64,000 bases of DNA, from positions 56,706-120,705 of the forward strand of contig NMRA01000393.1 in the NCBI GenBank assembly GCA_002633005.1, in the 5' to 3' direction. A program made the position numbers and the translations under genes. The stretch comes from Phoronis australis (lineage: Eukaryota; Phoronida; Phoronidae). The number at the start of each line of letters is the position of its first letter. Positions within the stretch are counted from its first letter, which is position 1. Shown piece after piece: positions 51,779-64,000 of the stretch. Below the pieces are notes generated by a model. It saw only the letters and a list, made by a program, of their open reading frames with translations, searched no databases and was not told where the DNA came from.

Positions 51779-54700
51779 TTAACCTCTGTGTGTTCAAGGG
51801 TGCGCAACGTAGTTTCATAAAATTTGGCATACCGACCTGTGTTAATGAGATGACGCTATATCTCCATTTTCAAATGGATTCGATGTACTTTGCGCCACCT
51901 AGTGGCCATTTTTTGCTGATTTCGAGCCTGTTTTTTGGCGTCCACTCATCTATTAACCAAACCGCTTTCAGGATAATTGTGAAAATTGGCGTGTATGTTT
52001 TTACTATGAAGTGGATGGCTGACGACGATTTTCCGAATTAGTTTGACTACTGTGGCACCTCCTAGTGGCTGTTTTGTTTTGTTTTTTGCGCTCATAGTTG
52101 TATCTCCTAAACCGTTTGCAGCATCTTTACTTAGTTAACAAGTGTATTTATTTGATGTTGACAATGGACGACGACGACTTTCGGACGGATCTGACTACTA
52201 GTGTGCCCCTTAGTGGCAATTTTAGTTTTTTTGTTTGCCAGTCTGTATCTTCACAGGTCCTCAACAGATTTTTATAAATTTTGAATACAGGCATCTATTG
52301 GTGAGATGACGCTATCATCCTGTTTTTGGATGGAATCGAGGTATTTTGCGTCACCTGGTGGTCATTTTTGCTGTTTTCAAATCTTGTTTTGGCGTGCACC
52401 CCTCGATCAACCAAATCATTATAGGGATGGTTTTAAAAATTGGCGTATATGTTTTCAGTGTGAAGAGGACGTTTGATGATGGCGCCTCCTTGTGGGAGTT
52501 TTGCGCCCATAGCTGAATCTCCAAAACCCATTTCAGGATCTTTATTAAATTTAGTAAGCGAATTGATATAAAGATAACAGACCACGACTTTCAGGCGGAT
52601 CGAACGGACGCTGTGCCCACAAGTGGCAATTTCATTTTGTTGTGATTTCCTTTGTTCTCTGGGGTTCCTTGATAGGTTTTTATGAAATATGTCATGTTCC
52701 CGTTTTTGGATGGATTGTGCGTTTTGCGCCATCTAGTGGCCATTATTATGATACAAATAAATAAACCCTAAAAGCACACCATTTGCGATGCATTCGTGGG
52801 CGCATTTCAACGCTCGGCGTTGCTCTTGTTTCTTTTGATGTAGATCGCAAGTAGTCTAGACTATGCCTGCAATGATAAGGATTTTGAGAAGATGGAGATC
52901 TCGAGTTCGCCTATGAGTTTCAGTCGACTAAACTCCAGCCCGGACCCCCAGGTTACGTAAAAACGCTCTTGTTGCGTACGTAAATAAGCTCTTGTTGCGT
53001 CGGATGTAAAAGCACGGGACGTTGAAAAACATCGCATTCGCAATAGAGTTGTGTTAAACTACTCGTTTTGTACGGAATATGTGACAGTTCGTACATTGTG
53101 TTCAGTCAAAATTAGCACAATAATTTGAATCTACTACTATGCCTGTGCCTTCTTTTTCTAGTTTCGGGATTTATCAGCGGTCAGCGTATACGTTGGCCAA
53201 ACATAATTGGCAGATCCCACTTAAACGAAATTCCACAATACACTTTTCACGTAATTTTACAGTGACATTCACAGCGACGACGACACAAAATCCACATTTG
53301 CGTGTATTAATGTTTGCGTAGTTCGTGAAGCATTGTAGGTTTTGCTTGTCAGAGGGTAGGGCTTACGTGCACTGACGGGGATGGGGGGAGCTGCAGCCGG
53401 GCGCATTTTCTGTCAAATGACACCCCGTACGAAGCATTACAGTTCAGTCCAGTTACGGAAAAGCAGTGACAGTGACCTCGCCTGAAGAGCAAGTGTACTT
53501 CAGAAATTTGTCCGCGTAGTGGCGCTGCGACCAAGTCGGAAGGTTTGCCAGTGAGGAGGGGCTTAGAATGGCTGGGCTCACTGTTACTGTTGGCCTGTGG
53601 TGGTATTAGATACATATGCCTGTGCTCGCATTTACCGTGGGACAAGATGTTTTTCCTGCTATCAATTTCGCTAGTGAATTCATTTAAAGTTTCAAGTGGA
53701 GGCTGGTTCGATTCTAGTCCTTGGTAAACGTTATACGTTACGTGTACATATACGTCACTCTGAAGTGACGCTTAAGACATTATTTGACGTAAAACCTGTA
53801 TCACCATGTCGCAAAGCATGGAATTCGCTGCCAATTTCGCGCGCAACGGTGCCTGGAGCATTTAAAGTTTCAAACTGGGCGGAGAGGATTCAAGGCATAC
53901 ATTTCACGCATGGCTGTCACTGACGCATAGCGAAACAAACAAATGATCTAAAATTCATATGAACCAAAATTGGAAAATTGAAATTTATGTGTAAAGCTAC
54001 ATTTCACCATGTTGTGCCGGCTAAAATAAACGAAGATCGAATTAAAACCTGTATTCTCATAATTCTTTCTCAGAATATTCCTCTTGACTTGGGCCGTCCA
54101 ACCCTAAAATTGCGAATTCGCAGGAAAATGGACCTTCGAAACCCAGATTGTCGTAAGTATTTCATTGCGGCAATTGGGGTTTGTTGGGTTGCGCAAATTG
54201 CGAGTTTTCCCCACACGTTTGTAACAAAAATTGTCGCCATATACAATAAAAACGCATCTGGTTGCATTGACGGTTATTCGGTTGAGCTGGGGATGGATTA
54301 TTCTGCCCTCCATGAAAATAGGCTACGACCGGAGTAGTAAAGAAACTTGAGCCACCCGAAGGAAAAACCGCTTTCACCTGCTGCGCACCACGTGATTGGA
54401 GAGAATTGTCTCGTAGACATTTTGACGAAGAAGAGGATAAGAGCGACAGAAGATAACATTGTCAATGTTGACCATCAATTTCAACTGATACGGAAATAAC
54501 GTATTTCTACGTATGTTTGCCGTTTCTGTATTGTTACGGCGTAGCGCCAAAATGCTACATATTTTCAGTGATTAATACGCATTTTTCTCAATGTTCGGAA
54601 TAAAGTTTTCAAACCTTCGCTTTGGCGTTTACTTTCGATCTCTTTTGTCTTAAAAAATCTCATATCGCGAGCCTTGCTCGACAGGGTCAAAGGATTTACG

Positions 54701-57700
54701 AAGGAGTATAACAACAATCACAGTTACTAGATGTAAGAGCATCTAATAGGTAAGTAGGTGCATGCGTTGAATTTTGACACCTGACCAAAGTTGACTCGTT
54801 TCCGTCACCGCTATGGTTTGCTATATTTTTTACAAAAATTGCTATGGTTGGAGCAAAAAAAATGGTTGACACGTATGGTTGGCAGAGTGAGACAGGTGGA
54901 AACTACGTGTTGTTGGTGGGGAGAGAGGACCGATAGCTAAGGCATCTCTGAACAGTTTTAGACGAATTCAGTTTCAGAGGCTAAATGGTCAAAAAATCGC
55001 TAATTTCTGTCCACGATATATCAATTTATTTGCCAATGCGGCAATATGATCTACTCCACACAATAGGACTTTTGGTCTGATTCCATGATAAGGCCTTTTG
55101 AGAAGTGCAAGGTGCATGAAAGGGGCCAAGTTCAGTTCTAATGTGTGAATTTCAACAAAAGTTGTAATAAACGTACCCAACGCTCGTCATTTCAAGTTGG
55201 GTTCGTGATACCCTTGTTATCTTCAATAGGGGTTCGCCGTCGGTAGCACTTAAAACGCAGGAACTCATCTAGGATTTGAAAAATGGCGGTCCAAATTCGG
55301 ATTTGCTCCAGTGTTAAAAGCCGAAGTAACAGGTGCTGCGCGCGTGACGTTGACCTGGTTTTTCCGTACACGGCAAAAAGTGTCACACACCCAACAAACT
55401 CGAATCGCCTAATAATCATGGAATTCTGCAAAAAGTTGAAGTGTTTTGAGGTTTTTACTTTGATGGTAAGTTAGTCATTGAATACGTAACCAACATTAGA
55501 CGGTACATTTCATTTTTATTTCGCGTGAAGTTTGCACTGCATTCTCGCGCATCAATATACGCTGATCGGCCTGGGTGGATTTTTTCATAATTATTTCATT
55601 CATTCGTTCGAATTGCAACGGAACAGTGAGAACAAATTATGGAAGTTTACGCTAGATTTTTATCTGGTTTGCATGTTCATCGACATTGATGGCATTTGTG
55701 CGACAGGTCAGTCGGCGGATATCATATTTTTCATCGTGTATGTTCTCCTGCTCTGTCGAATTCACTTTGGGAGTGTCGCTTCCACTTCCGCGTTGGCAAC
55801 TAGCATTAGGGAGACGGCAAACCTTTGATTTTCTGGTGTGTACATCAATCTCACTGATTAAGTGTCCATGTAAGGGTACGTTAGAGCTGGATGCAGTATT
55901 TCTCAACATTCGCCATTCGGGGGATTCTGTATGAGGTCACCCTGACGTGACAGAACAGGAAGGTATTCCACCAAAAACATGGCTGCCAGTATTTGCCGAT
56001 CGTCATTTATTGATAGTAAAAACAGACGGCAATAAGCTGTAATGTCGAGTTATATCTGAATATTTATCGAACTAAAACAATGGATAGCAGGTTTCAATGA
56101 AATGTAGTAGTCATAAACGCTAAAATTCTTCATTTAGCGTCGTTTTCGCGGACATTGTCTTGAAACAATCCGTTTTTCTCTACTCGTCCAAGACGTCATT
56201 TTTTAAATTGGCCGTCTCAATGACGGCCAGAACGGCCGCTAGATGAGTCCGTGCAAAAAGTCAAAATACGATTTAGTCCACAGTCCCTAAAAACAACTTC
56301 CTTGAACAATGAACTACCTTAACAATTACTTTCGCGGATGCCTCTTGTCCACGGGCTGTGGGCTTCGCAAAGCTGATTGTTAGGCAAAATTCATATATCT
56401 GGTTCTGGGCTGTATTCAATAGTTGGCGCGTTTATAATTAGCAGGGTATTGGGTGTTCATGGCCAGAGGTAGGCTTAAATGACTTGTCTTGCTAGCCTAT
56501 TTCTTGGCTGTGCACAATAGCTGTCGTGGAAAGGCATTATATCGAGACAACAAGAACGTCTCAAAAGCTGTTCTTGTTATCATGAAACGAAACAACGGAA
56601 TTGGATTTAATTATATCTATTCAAAGGTATAGGATTTTATCTTTATTTTATTATAGTCCTGGGGTAAATATATTTGCCTTAAGGTGCGGCTACACTACGC
56701 TCATTTTCTTTTCAAGTTGGCGTAAAATATATCAAATTCAGGTAGAATACAATAGCCGATTATCAGTGCGTAATACTATACATTACCAACACAAGCCAGC
56801 AGTCCAGTAAAGCGATCTTCCGCGAATGATTGAAACAAGGGCGTCACGTGGTTTAATCTGAGTTTTAATTGCAATAGCTAGATGAAATTGTTCGTGTTGT
56901 GAGCGTGGCCAACAGCATTCTAGTTTGCGTTGCGGTGGAACTTGTTATGTTGTTGAATTCGTTGGTACGTTTCTGATATTCTGTCGATAGTAACGTGCCC
57001 TCACATGGCCCACTTAAGCACAAGGTTATCTGCTATTATCTGGACGCTGACTGTATTTTCAGGTAGGTGAAATGCTTGTTAAAAGTGATTTTTGGTGATC
57101 GTCACTTGGTTGTAAAAATACTTGTTTAATATGTGAGAGGCTTGTGTCTGCGAGTAAAAAAGTGGCGGAGGGTCTTATTTTCATAACGAATCAGTGCGGG
57201 CCTGTAGGGTGCAGGATCCAGTTCAGCCGGGCTTCAGGGGCGCAACTAAGGTATCATTTTAGTAACAACAATGAAACTGGGCCTAAGTTATGAATCAGTG
57301 CAGGTGCGTATGATGAGTGCCGAATCCAGTTAAGAGTAATTATGAATGCAGGTTTGAATGAGGGGTGCAGGATTCAGTTTACAGAACTGATTCAGTGAAG
57401 ACTTGATAGATTCAGACGCTTGGCATTAATTGCCACCAAAGAGGGATGCATAGGTTTGTAGGCATGTGACGGATTAATACACGTAGTCAAATGATATAAT
57501 TTTGCCTGAAATTCATTTTACTATTTCAACAATCACCGAAACATCACTCTCCTAGGGTCATTCGTGGATGGCCTAGATTTTCCTGAATTAAGACCTGTAT
57601 CAAAATTAATTGAGAAGTCAGTTTCTTGCATTTGTCGTCTATAAATTCGAACTTCCACTTACCTTCCATTAATACAATAACGTGACGGTTACAATAAGTA

Positions 57701-57900
57701 ATTAATTTTCCTTGATATGTTGAACTGTCTCGTGATACATGGTATAACACTACAATATGTAAATCGAAGGCACACACAGCGTGTCTTTCAAGTTTTCTGC
57801 AAGGTTTCTCAATTCTGTATTTCACAATAAGAGTTTTTATGCGGAATCTCGGTGGCAATACGCCTTAAGGGCAACCAGTAGTGAATGTCAGAGAGTAATT

Positions 57901-57968
57901 TATACGTGTTCACGTGACTTGTGGGCCCCTGCAGTATACGTGTTCACGTGACTTGTGGGCCCCTGCAG
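57901..57968. repeat. 34-bp perfect tandem duplication with E-boxes
   Basis: Two exact copies of TATACGTGTTCACGTGACTT followed by GTGGGCCCCTGCAG. Each contains CACGTG. Confidence 0.92.
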
Positions 57969-58196
57969 TTGCAGTCTGTCACAGTTTTCAGGTCATCTTG
58001 AATTAAAAAAGCAGAATTTTTGTTTCCGGGCAACACATTAGCATCGTTTTGACTGACATGTACGAAGGCATGAAAATATTTCCCGCCCAACTGTTTGCTC
58101 CACAGATAGAGCGTTTGCATGTACTAAGAACACCAGTGTCATAAATATTGATTTCATGATCTTAAAAGGAAGTAATAATCTTGAGATACATCGGGC

Positions 58197-58238
58197 AAAA
58201 TATCCACATTGTCATCCAAATATCCACATTGTCATCCA
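58197..58238. repeat. 21-bp tandem duplication
   Basis: Two exact copies of AAATATCCACATTGTCATCC with one extra base of spacing. Confidence 0.85.
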
Positions 58239-58686
58239 AATATCGGCCATATTTTCTTTGTTTGCGGAAATTCGCAAGGAAATTAATTCAGAGTTAAAAA
58301 CTGTAGAGGACACTTCAGAGAATGCTTTCTCCTTTGGAAATTCTAATCGTTGGTGTACCGCCTAAAATGGTTTCAGTAGAAATATAGTAATTACAAATAA
58401 ATCGATTTTCTATGTGGTATTCAAATCTTTTGAACTACAATGTAATTTGCGTGAATACTACTTCACCCAAGTTGACTTACACTCCGACTTTCTAGACGGT
58501 TTGGGCCTACTATTTATTGGTGATTATGCGAACATGTTCTGACTGATCAATAAAATTTGTTCTTTGTCGTCAACTTCAGAAATAGAAAAGGTGTAGTTTT
58601 AGAGTCTCCGTGACATATCACAACAGTCTGTTGAGTTATAGTTGAACAAGTGCAGCAAATTAAACAGTTTTTTTAACTGGCAGCAA

Positions 58687-58770
58687 CAGAATAACGCAAC
58701 TTAGACAATAGAATAACACAACTTAGACAATAGAATAACACAACTTAAGACTAAAGAATAACACAACTTG
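58687..58770. repeat. ~20-bp tandem repeat, 4 copies
   Basis: The unit is AGAATAACACAACTTAGACA with small changes. Confidence 0.85.
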
Positions 58771-61066
58771 GACACAGTTGTAATGGAATGAACTCCCTTA
58801 CCTGTTTTTTAATTCTAAACCATTTGACTATAGCACCACTTTTTTCGCTTTTTTTGTTTTCAAATCGAAGCACACCCATATGAAGGGCCCTCTATTTTAG
58901 GGGTTCTTTACGAGAGGAGCGTGCGTTGATGACGTCAACTGAATCCCATGTATTCTCACCTGTAAGCCTGCTCGGGGTTGGCATTAAAGTCTTATTACAC
59001 CATTTGGCTGATTACTTATAAACGTTTCGATGCTCTTCTTAATCGAATTGAGAAACAATCTTCAATTGTATTCGGCTTTAAATGTAAATTTGGAAAAATG
59101 GTAACATTGATTTGAACCTTCATGTACAATATTGTAAACGCGTGAAGCTGGCATAGCGGGGAAGCGCATTAGGTGCATGCCAGTAGCGAGCTGGTACGGA
59201 TAGTTCTAGAGTGGATACCATAAAATGCTTCGTAACATTCAATTATCAATTAGAACAGTTTCACTCCCTAAATGATTGATACCCGATTACCAATTTCCAC
59301 AAATATGATCGTAAAAAGTTCTATTGGTTTTGATTTTTCTGAGAATATTTTATTACCAGTGAGCATATCAACACATATTTACATGTTTTGCTTGTGGAGC
59401 TAATATTCCTTGTGTTCATTGTTTGAGACATGCACGCCAAAAAATAGTGGGCCGAGTTGTCTTTTCGCTAAAATTACTGAAACGTTTCTAAATAAGGTGC
59501 CCCTTCCAATATCTTTTGGGAATGGGGGCCAAGAGGGAGGGCGCGATCTCATTGCCAGAATGCCCGCATAACAATCCGACCTTGACGGTCTGCTTTAATC
59601 AATTTTTGTGTGTACACTTTCAGTGTCTCTGCATCAACTAATTGGCATAAGTGGGTGTGGCTTATTGTTACACATGGCAATCATTTGGGCAGACGATATA
59701 GCTTTATGATATCTTTCATATGTTTTCATTACTTCTCTCTATATAATGTTGGCTACTTACAGTCACGTCATTGATAATTTGCAACATGTGTGGCATGAGG
59801 GCGTGGCAGACAGAATGATATTATATGATACTGTTTCAGTCTAATGCTATGTAAAACCCTACGGAAAAGTTACGTGGTTGCGGAATTAACACCTACAAAA
59901 GATGGTGTTTTGGGAGCAAATCGTCTCGAAAAGGTTCATTGTTCATGAAAGTTTCCAACAAATAGTTCAGTTAGTTTACGCGTGGGTATCCTAATTTTCC
60001 AGCTGCATTCCCGTCAAAAATGTGCCATACGCCATGCAGGAAATGTTTAATCTTCCTGCATGAACAGGTCTGTCAGTTTACTACTTTCCAGATAAAACTA
60101 AGTTTGAAGACTGCAACATGTAGCAGTGGAGTGATTGTTGGTTAACTTCATTATGCTTTGTGAAACGTTTCGTGTCTTTTTAAAGATGTGAAGGGAATAC
60201 CTTGAGGCTTTATTTTACGAAATGATGTGTCATTGCTGAAACTAAATGTGATAGATAAACTTATGGTCCCACATCCTTCCCTGGCCGTTTATACGTGCAT
60301 GTTAATAGTCATTCGGTGGTCACGTGTCATGACTTAATGCCACTCGACTAAACATAATTAATTCTTAGTCATGCACTGTCGATACTTACTGATTAAAAGA
60401 CTCCTTTAACTGTCTACAGACTCTAGTCATTGTAATTCAGTTTGCCTGACCGACTGGATATTTTTGAATACATACATTCGGTATGCTTGTTCGCGACTGG
60501 TCGGTTACACCGCACAGTATGCTGCAGTGCAGGTATTCAAGATCCAAGACTCCGTCGCCCTACCACAGTGACAGAGCGCGGTTCATGACCTGAGACTGGT
60601 TGAACGATTAACTGCAGTATTTCGTTTTCTGAACAGCAAGCTGCATGTAAGAGTACGCGTCCAAAAATCTGCGGAGTCTGTCGCAATGCCTGGTTAACAA
60701 TACTTTTTGCATTTTGGATTATTATTTTTCGCGAGATGGTCATTGAGTTGTTCAGAGGTGTGCCATTCGACCACCTTGGAAAAAATATTCAACAATTCTG
60801 GTTTGCATTTTGCTCTCCCACTCGACTGTTCTGGTTTAATAGTATCTTCATAATATTAAGTAATTACTTGGCGAAAATCATTTCGGATAGCAACACACAC
60901 ACATGTGAGCGTACTGACATCACTGGCATATCCGGGATCGTCAAGTATTGGAAAGATTAGTCTACCAAAAAGATAAACCATAGCCATTCACTTTTTAACG
61001 AATAATTCATACGTTTCGAATACTTGCCTTGTAGACTGGCGAAAGAACGGGAAAATAGTTTCGTGT

Positions 61067-61201
61067 TGTTCTGTTGTTTATCTCGTATATAGTATTACTG
61101 TATTATATAATTGTTCTGTTGTTTATCTCGTATTTAGTATTACTGTATTATATAATTGTTCTGTTGTGTATCTCGTATTTAGTTTTACTGTATTATATAA
61201 T
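61067..61201. repeat. 45-bp tandem repeat, 3 copies
   Basis: The unit is TGTTCTGTTGTTTATCTCGT followed by ATTTAGTATTACTGTATTATATAAT. It creates a repetitive hydrophobic + strand frame, which is not a gene. Confidence 0.92.
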
Positions 61202-63606
61202 TGCCATCACACGCTTTGCTCATGCTTTCTGCTGTTATTCAACCGTGAACGCGCCCTTTTGCTTAATCAACGCGCAGCATTGCTTAATCAACGCATTTAA
61301 TGTGTTATTCGTTATGTCCAATCAAAGACAAGTTTACAGTCAGTACGAAGTTAACGGCGCTATAATTAAGTGCTCACTTGAACAATCTGCGGAACTGGCT
61401 GTGCACGACTGCACGCACTCTTTTTTGTCAAGATCACTGCTGCAAAAATTGTTATGAAATTCGGTTTGGTGGTGGTAAAATATTAAAAATGAAATGAAAC
61501 CAGTTCCGATAATTTGTTGTGACATGTACGCAACCTCGTAGAAGAACAGTTGATTGAAGAAATGGGGAAAAAGAAACTGGCCAATAGGTGACGCAATATT
61601 TCATGGCACCGAAAGCCGACGCAAAAGATCGCACCATAGCTTTACCAGCAGAATAAGGTAGAACGCCAATCGGTCCTAAGTTGTATAAAATTTTCATATC
61701 GTAAAGCAACATATCACAACTATTTGATGTTGGAAGATTTGGTTTTTCATTAAAGTGTGAAAATGATACATGGCGTATAAACACAGTTTAAAGTACTAAG
61801 GTACTATTTTCTTGAGATAAACAATGTTTGACTGAAAGTGCTGGAGTGGGTCCCCGGATGTGGTGTCCGATCCTTGGGGTTCCTGTTTTAAAGGTCGGTG
61901 TTCGTTTTTTTCAGGGTCGTTAGTTGTTTTTGAAGGTACGAGTATCTGTTTTTGACTCCGGGATATGTGTTTTACACAGGGGTTCCAAATTCAACGGAAC
62001 GCCTTGAATGTTATTTCAGCTTTGCAAAATCCAGCTTGAGCTAGGGTTAGGGTTAGGATATACTCAGCATGCAACAACTTCGTTTTATGCATAATCAATT
62101 TCACACTTTATAGAAAAAATAGCTTACGAATCAGTCGACGTTTTTAGATATATAAACATGTAAATCAAAACCCTTACTAGAATTAACCTTTATATAGGTC
62201 ATGACATGATGGCAGCACAATATGAAAAGTAGAGGCACACGAATTCTGAGATAATAGACGCTTTTTAAGGTACTAGACTCTTTTAAATCCGTAATTCACA
62301 GCATGAAAACTGGAGTGCATACACATGCAGGTACCTACCGGGAGAGCACGGGAGTCTGCTCCTTAAGACATTTTCAGAATTTGTTCATTTGAACGTGTAT
62401 GTTGGATCATTCCAGTTGTAGACTGCCACCGTTATGAGTTAAATTTGCACTCTAAAATTCACAAAAATATTTTTTACGGTTGACAGTACATGAACACATA
62501 ATACCCTCATCCGTTATACACCTATAATGTTTTCAGTCATCTTCCTGACAGTATGATCAACACAGCGAGTTTTGTACGAACAACCTCTTGTTCATTAACA
62601 ATACTTTCCTAATGGTGATCTTCAAAGCACATACTATTCTTGGAACTCTGTGGGGAAAAGTAATGAAGTAATTTATTTTTTATAAAACAATCGAGAATAT
62701 TACTTTTGTGTAATTCACAAATAGTCGTTGGTTCAAGTTCTTCCATTTATTTCAATTCTGGTCAGTGCATTTGGGAGATGATTCGGGCCGCGAACGTCAC
62801 TTCTCGTGTGAATAATATAGTTGACAGGTAATGGGGAAAACCTAAATTTTTTTCTCCTGAATAACTTTGCTGTGGGAAACCTGTGCATAACAAGTTTTCT
62901 CAGACATTTTAAGTATGTATGAACACCCTGACGAGCACGTTAGTCACGTGAGCGCAGATGGGACACATTGCCAGGCTGCCAAAGTGTTCAATAAAACATT
63001 TCCCTTCTTTTTGTCGACTGCTCCTGCTCCCTCTGCAGACGCGTATTTCACTCAGGAAGCGCTAGCCCCCAACTTCACCTGTGGGGGTGGCGCTCACCCC
63101 TCCCCCCACTTCCTACGCCTAAGGCATAGTTTCGTATGAATCCGATCAACCATTTCCGAAATAAGATTTTCCGATGTTGGCGTTCCCGCGCCGTAATCGG
63201 GATAGGGGTGACATTTGCCCATGTTTAGGTCAAACCTCCACCACATTAAAATGTTGCAGAACACCGCCGCTTTGAATGTCCTAAGCCCACTTCATCTCTA
63301 TCAAAGTCGCCGTAACACATAATGCATGGACAACGCAACATCGGCCGCTCGTATTCACTTCGTTAGCCTTTATCACAAATGAGTACTTTCAGTTGAAAAA
63401 AGCATGGCATTATCTTGTGGTCTTGGGCATGTCTGAAAAGCAATGACACGTGACCATTGTTACTTTTGATAACCAGACTTCATTGCAGCTGCTCCTCTTA
63501 CTCCTGAATTTGTTTAATCTTTGACGAATTATTTTTAGAGCGTATTCTCAAAATGTGGACGATTTCCACAAAATGTTGTTTGGCAGTTTTCGGTTAGCCG
63601 ACTCGC

Positions 63607-63638
63607 AGTTCAGTTGGGTAGAGTTCAGTTGGGTAGAG
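63607..63638. repeat. ~15-bp direct repeat, 2 copies
   Basis: AGTTCAGTTGGGTAG occurs twice in succession. Confidence 0.8.
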
Positions 63639-64000
63639 GTCAGTAACACTTTGACCTCGTTGAAAACCAAAACTTCTCGAGATTACGCTAAAGATTGCTG
63701 TGCATTTTCAGTGAAACCTCGTGATTTTGGCTAGATTTTCTCGCCGCGAAAAATCAGCTGAACTCTATCCTGGTCTCGACACCTTGTGACTGAGGTCGCT
63801 CGAAATCGAAATTGGTAATCCTGTGTTCCTCTAGTTCCAGAGCGCCGTTAAGCGCACGTGCACACTTTTAATTCACGCGGCGGACATGAGAATTCAAAGC
63901 GATTCTCACTGCGATAAGACAAAACGGAAGATGACATTGCCCGAGTTGAATGGCTGGTCTGTCGAGTCCAACCTGGATATTAAATCTTAAAAATGTGTCA

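Larger units (their letters stand above)
49070..52835 (+). repeat. Complex long repeat, copy 3 (interrupted)
   Basis: Starts TATGCGCCCACATATTTATA at about 49071 and ends GTGGGCGCATTTCAACGCTC, GTTGCTCTTGTT. It is interrupted at a TTAA by the element 49721-51778; the flanking sequence is continuous with the uninterrupted paralogous site at 47140 (GTTAACCTCTGTATCTTCAA). Confidence 0.8.
52836..64000. other. Right-hand 11 kb, no recognisable gene
   Basis: Both strands were read for BCOR PUFD exons, tRNAs and transposon domains without a convincing hit. Open frames (53978-54337 +, 55532-55828 +, 57544-57858 -, 61452-61784 -) are short and domain-free. A 34-codon ATG frame at 63886-63990 near the edge could be a first exon but has no support. 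Confidence 0.4.

Noticed and set aside
53139-53321. Frame with HNWQIPLKRNSTIHFSRNF considered as a BCOR PUFD exon
   Set aside because: Beyond one NW pair there is no agreement with PUFD order or spacing, and no suitable splice phase.
53695-53730. GGTTCGATTCTAGTCC resembling a tRNA T arm
   Set aside because: The upstream 60 bases do not form D, anticodon and acceptor arms.
61074-61457. 127-codon + strand frame with hydrophobic LLYYIIVLLFISYL repeats
   Set aside because: The membrane-like part is the 45-bp tandem repeat; the rest has no recognisable domain or splice support.
62043-62056. Telomere-like GGGTTAGGGTTAGG
   Set aside because: Only about two units; too short to claim an interstitial telomere.
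63886-63990. 34-codon ATG frame near the right edge (MRIQSDSHCDKTKRK...)
   Set aside because: Too short, no domain, no Kozak or splice evidence; left as a possible but unsupported first exon.

Overview
This is animal genomic DNA: spliced genes with GT-AG introns, a large load of minisatellites, and remnants of Kolobok/T2, hAT, Penelope-like and MITE elements. The gene content and transposon mix suggest an invertebrate deuterostome such as a lancelet or acorn worm. That placement is inference, because nothing in the window fixes the species. There is one 115-base assembly gap at 37852-37966 and a single N at 19161.

Three protein-coding genes can be supported. (1) At the left edge, the last three exons of a + strand gene of unknown identity (2-71, 789-847, 2684-3289), about 244 C-terminal residues. 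(2) On the - strand, a complete ATP6AP2 gene ((pro)renin receptor, V-ATPase accessory subunit 2) in eight exons from the ATG at 18278 to the stop at 9461. All splice phases agree and give a 329-residue type I membrane protein. (3) On the + strand, a BCOR-family corepressor gene starting at 25952. It has one 2.86 kb exon carrying CtBP-type PxDLS motifs, six further in-phase exons including the BCOR ankyrin repeats, and a last visible exon ending at 41004. The C-terminal PUFD domain, which binds PCGF1 in known BCOR proteins, was not found before 64000, so the gene appears to run off the right edge.

ATP6AP2 and BCOR are arranged head to head, about 7.7 kb between start codons, with no other recognisable gene between them. 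Human BCOR and ATP6AP2 are also neighbours on Xp11.4 in divergent orientation, so this looks like a conserved gene pair.

Layout: 1-3289, end of the unknown gene; 3290-9460, intergenic with a 24-bp minisatellite, a 52-bp perfect palindrome and two inverted-repeat elements; 9461-18278, ATP6AP2 with seven minisatellites in its introns; 18279-25867, intergenic, with Penelope-like and hAT relics; 25868-41004, BCOR exons and introns; 43968-52835, a 9 kb block of a complex repeat whose ~140-190 bp internal units carry CTCF-consensus-like sites, interrupted by an 8-bp-TSD element and a Kolobok/T2-type element with a decayed THAP domain; 52836-64000, no recognisable gene and a few short tandem repeats.
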